Position numbers and translations under genes: made by a program. Positions 15,022 to 15,426 of a stretch of DNA of 15,426 nucleotides are shown here, piece by piece. The stretch is from an uncultured Ruminococcus sp. (lineage in GTDB: Bacteria > Bacillota > Clostridia > Oscillospirales > Ruminococcaceae): NCBI GenBank assembly GCA_937942105.1, contig CALDFS010000053.1, positions 1-15,426 of the forward strand, written 5' to 3'. Within the stretch, counting starts at the first letter, position 1. The number at the start of each line of letters is the position of its first letter. The notes beneath the pieces are model-generated. The model had not been told where the DNA came from and did not search any database. It worked only from the letters and a program-made list of their open reading frames with translations.

Positions 15022-15034
15022 GTAATGATATTAT
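15006..15034 (+). promoter_or_regulatory. Promoter of the AraC-type regulator
   Basis: -35 TTGACA (15006-15011), 17-base spacer, -10 TATTAT (15029-15034). It is back to back with the GH5 promoter and overlaps it, so one bound protein could affect both. Confidence 0.65.
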
Positions 15035-15065
15035 ATAAATAGCATAATATTAAACAGGAGTTGTT

Positions 15066-15426
15066 ATGATGGCGTATTATCACGACTACCCGATTTTAAC
15101 GAGTGAATATAAACTGCCTATTTATCTTTTAACCGTAGGAATGAACGAATGGCAGTATCATGTCATACGGAATGAGGGTGAGGGCGTTCATAAGATTATA
15201 TACTGTCTGCACGGCACCGGCACACTTGTTTTCGGCGGAGAAAGCTATCATATAACCCCAGGCATGGGATTTGTTATGCCAAGGGGATGCCCGCATGAGT
15301 ACTACTCAAACGGCAATATCTGGGATACCCGCTGGGTATGCTTTGACGGTTTTGCCGCAGATGAAACGGCAAAGCTTTTTAAGCTTGACCAACCTCGGAT
15401 TTTTACACTATATGAAACCAAGGATT
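15066..15426 (+). CDS. AraC-family regulator, N-terminal part only
   Basis: The gene is cut by the right edge after about 120 codons. The visible part is the cupin-like sugar-sensing domain of AraC-family regulators: HKIIYCLHGTGTLVFGGE, then YHITPGMGFVMPRGCPHEYY and RWVCFDGF. The C-terminal double helix-turn-helix is outside the window. AGGAG (15056-15060) lies 5 bases before ATG 15066 and 8 before ATG 15069, so the second ATG may be the true start. Its divergent placement from the GH5-GH2 operon suggests it is that operon's activator, responding to a released oligosaccharide. The ligand is inferred, not shown. Confidence 0.85.
   Translation, partial: MMAYYHDYPILTSEYKLPIYLLTVGMNEWQYHVIRNEGEGVHKIIYCLHGTGTLVFGGESYHITPGMGFVMPRGCPHEYYSNGNIWDTRWVCFDGFAADETAKLFKLDQPRIFTLYETKD

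Noticed and set aside
1..15426. CRISPR array, insertion sequence, toxin-antitoxin or AgrD-like peptide gene
   Set aside because: No regularly spaced repeats, transposase, paired small ORFs or cysteine-containing pheromone precursor was found; the gaps in the exporter operon are too short for a peptide gene.

Overview
The window looks like a piece of a low-to-mid GC Firmicutes (Clostridia) chromosome, probably a gut or rumen member of the Oscillospiraceae/Ruminococcaceae. The grounds are strong AGGAG-type ribosome binding sites, a LytTR/GHKL two-component pair beside paired ABC exporters, and a plant-polysaccharide locus (GH5 lipoprotein, large cytoplasmic GH2, AraC-type regulator). The family-level placement is inference; no marker gene is present.

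Region 1 (1 to about 2374) is the right end of an integrated mobile element. It is AT-rich on the left. It carries an XRE-type regulator (270-953), then a tyrosine integrase (968-2180) broken by one extra base in a C5A4 run, three short direct repeats that look like integrase arm sites (2194-2233), and the attachment junction. At the junction only the 3' half of a tRNA-Pro(GGG) gene remains, starting at the anticodon loop (2330-2374) and followed by a strong hairpin terminator. The body of the element lies off the left edge. A second promoter (63-91) points that way, so the regulator probably sits between divergent transcripts.

Region 2 (2375-4969) is chromosomal. A 350-base gene-free stretch with one hairpin is followed by a comEC-like DNA-uptake channel gene (2732-4696). 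Its C-terminal metallo-beta-lactamase-like part has lost the metal-binding motif.

Region 3 (4904-10311, minus strand) reads as one regulated unit: LytTR response regulator, a short GHKL histidine kinase with no membrane sensor, then two ABC exporter half-transporters whose genes overlap by 8 bases. There is a promoter in front of the regulator gene and a strong hairpin after the last gene. Between kinase and transporter genes lie two GGGACGAA direct repeats 21 bp apart, a hairpin and a -10 box, a layout resembling a LytTR-activated internal promoter.

Region 4 (10373-15426) is a glycan-use locus. A GH5 lipoprotein (13828-14958) and a 1116-residue GH2 enzyme (10447-13797) form a minus-strand operon ending in an intrinsic terminator. 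An AraC-type regulator, cut by the right edge, is transcribed divergently. The two promoters are back to back, with both -35 boxes inside one 16-bp palindrome that also resembles a catabolite (cre/LacI-family) operator. The likely logic is surface cleavage of a beta-glucan/xyloglucan- or mannan-like polymer by GH5, import by transporters not in the window, and intracellular trimming by GH2.

No CRISPR array, toxin-antitoxin pair, insertion sequence or clearly novel defence system was found. The most interesting points are the tRNA-Pro attachment junction with its arm repeats, the sensorless kinase with its 21-bp-period repeats, the shared palindrome between the sugar promoters, and the ComEC with a dead C-terminal domain.
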